DNA of 64,000 nucleotides, from positions 1,814,645 to 1,878,644 of the forward strand of contig VFFE01007079.1 in NCBI GenBank assembly GCA_008921705.1, in the 5' to 3' direction. Both the position numbers and the translations under genes were made by a program. Within the stretch, counting starts at the first letter, position 1; each line of letters opens with the position of its first letter. Of the stretch, positions 62,901 to 64,000 are shown piece after piece. The stretch is from Burhinus oedicnemus. Its lineage: Eukaryota; Chordata; Aves; Charadriiformes; Burhinidae. The notes below the pieces were generated by a model that searched no databases, had not been told where the DNA came from, and saw only the letters and a list, made by a program, of their open reading frames with translations.

Positions 62901-64000
62901 CCCAAATTTTTTTAAGCAGCATTTTAATTAGCATTGCTGAAACACGGCAAGTTGGGTCAGCCCCTGCTTGAGCTGCAAGAGCTCTCAGACTCTTAGGAGG
63001 CTGTGGAGGACGGAAACTGCATGTGTGTAAGATGGTTGGAGGAAGGTGAACCTCCTGCATGTCCTCCTAGGGGAAAGCTGAGACCTTTACAGAGCTGCAG
63101 GGGAGAGGGATTCCCTGGGGCACCCATCATCTGTCTCACTGGTTGTGGTGGGACTTTTGTCCCCCTGCTCTGTGATGAGGTGGTTGGGTTTTTGGCTTTT
63201 TGGGGGACCTCAAGGGCCTCAGAAGGGTTGGCTGATCTTAATAACCCTTTTCTGGGTGTGCTCAGCTAAGACCTGCCTTGTCTTGCTGGGATGTGGAGGA
63301 GAAACTACTCAATGTGATTAGCCTTTTGTCTTCTCTTTGTAGGGCCTGAACCTAGTCAATGTGGGACTTTGAGGGGGCACCTTATGGCTGGGACTGTCAG
63401 GCCAGGCTACATGGTGACCTCACGGGGATCCACAGGCAGGACATGGCCTGGCCAGGGCACCAGGCTGGCAGCCCTTCTTGGAGGACGTGTACCATGGCTA
63501 GGAGAAGGCAGGGAGAATGGCAAATGCAGCCTAGAGGAGGCACAACCAAGCTTACAGAGCAGGTGAGAGAACCAGCTCCTGGCATCCTCTCCTTGCACCC
63601 AGCCTGACGAGGCGGGGGAATGCAGAGGTAGAGCACAAACGCACTTAACAACAACAAAAAAAATCTCACTTCTACATATCTAGCAGATTGTAATAGCTGT
63701 AATCCTTAAATATGCATTTAATCAAACTGCATGTGAAATTTCATCTTTATGGTTTACTGGGTGAGCAGGACAGACGGCTCTTACACTGCAGCTTTATGTT
63801 TCAGTGCATTTTGGTCTTTCGGAAAACAGCAAAACGTGCTGGACTGCAAAATAGGCTATTTGCTTGCACAATGTCTTTTTGCTATCAAAACTGATTCCAA
63901 TCATGAACGCAGTCACCCACCACTGTTGACAAGCTTGTCTTGTTTGTATTTCCATATTCTCTTCTTCGACAAAAACCAAGCTCACTACAACTTTGAAATA
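59932..64000. other. Non-coding stretch, no gene recognised
   Basis: No recognisable exon, RNA gene or interspersed repeat. 61480-62350 is GC-richer with many overlapping short frames on both strands, as expected from composition. An AATAAA at 61802-61807 is followed by a GT-rich TCTGTGTTGATGATG and is the best polyadenylation-like site in this stretch, but no gene can be joined to it. Confidence 0.55.

Noticed and set aside
32711..64000. Search for exons of genes that neighbour mammalian GPR50 (such as VMA21, HMGB3, CD99L2)
   Set aside because: I saw no segment resembling these proteins. Short exons could escape reading by eye, so a translated search would be needed to exclude them.
1..64000. 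CRISPR arrays, operons, bacterial signals, rRNA, endogenous viral elements
   Set aside because: No regularly spaced repeats, gene-dense layout, rRNA-like blocks or recognisable viral coding segments; the window is ordinary vertebrate chromosomal DNA.

Overview
This is vertebrate nuclear DNA, most likely from a bird. The one unmistakable gene piece is the last coding exon of a melatonin receptor of the non-mammalian Mel1c type (MTNR1C, the counterpart of mammalian GPR50), on the + strand at 28076-28944. Two 5'-truncated LINE fragments (2749-2887 and 7855-8286) are of the CR1 family, the main interspersed repeat of birds and other sauropsids. The low interspersed-repeat density, intron-scale spacing and close match of the receptor to the avian Mel1c pattern all favour a bird. 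No species can be named from sequence alone, and the avian call is inference.

Layout: 1-28075 holds no recognisable coding exon and is best read as the large intron 1 of MTNR1C, possibly with upstream flank; it carries the two CR1 fragments and some homopolymer runs. The exon opens at a good acceptor (branch-point-like CTAAC, pyrimidine tract, TAG) and codes TM2 to the C-terminus. Exon 1 (N-terminus and TM1) was not found, so it probably lies left of the window. Downstream, 28945 to about 32710 is a candidate long 3' UTR ending at an AATAAA followed by a GT-rich stretch. Further right comes a short GC- and CpG-rich island (about 35290-35830). It has two outward-facing ATGGCGGC motifs, each a YY1-type core containing a strong-Kozak ATG, and a 277-codon open frame of doubtful coding value. 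From about 36600 to 64000 I see no recognisable gene, only AT-rich non-coding DNA with simple repeats: a (TA)8(CA)6 microsatellite, a 106-bp A/C-only tract and an A12-G22 run.

Functionally, the window describes one gene, a Gi-type melatonin GPCR, with its likely intron and 3' flank. All other open frames look like chance frames. No RNA gene, CRISPR array, operon or clearly new system was seen. The most useful leads are the CpG-island candidate promoter, the inferred long intron and 3' UTR, and several AT-rich stretches that read like conserved non-coding elements.
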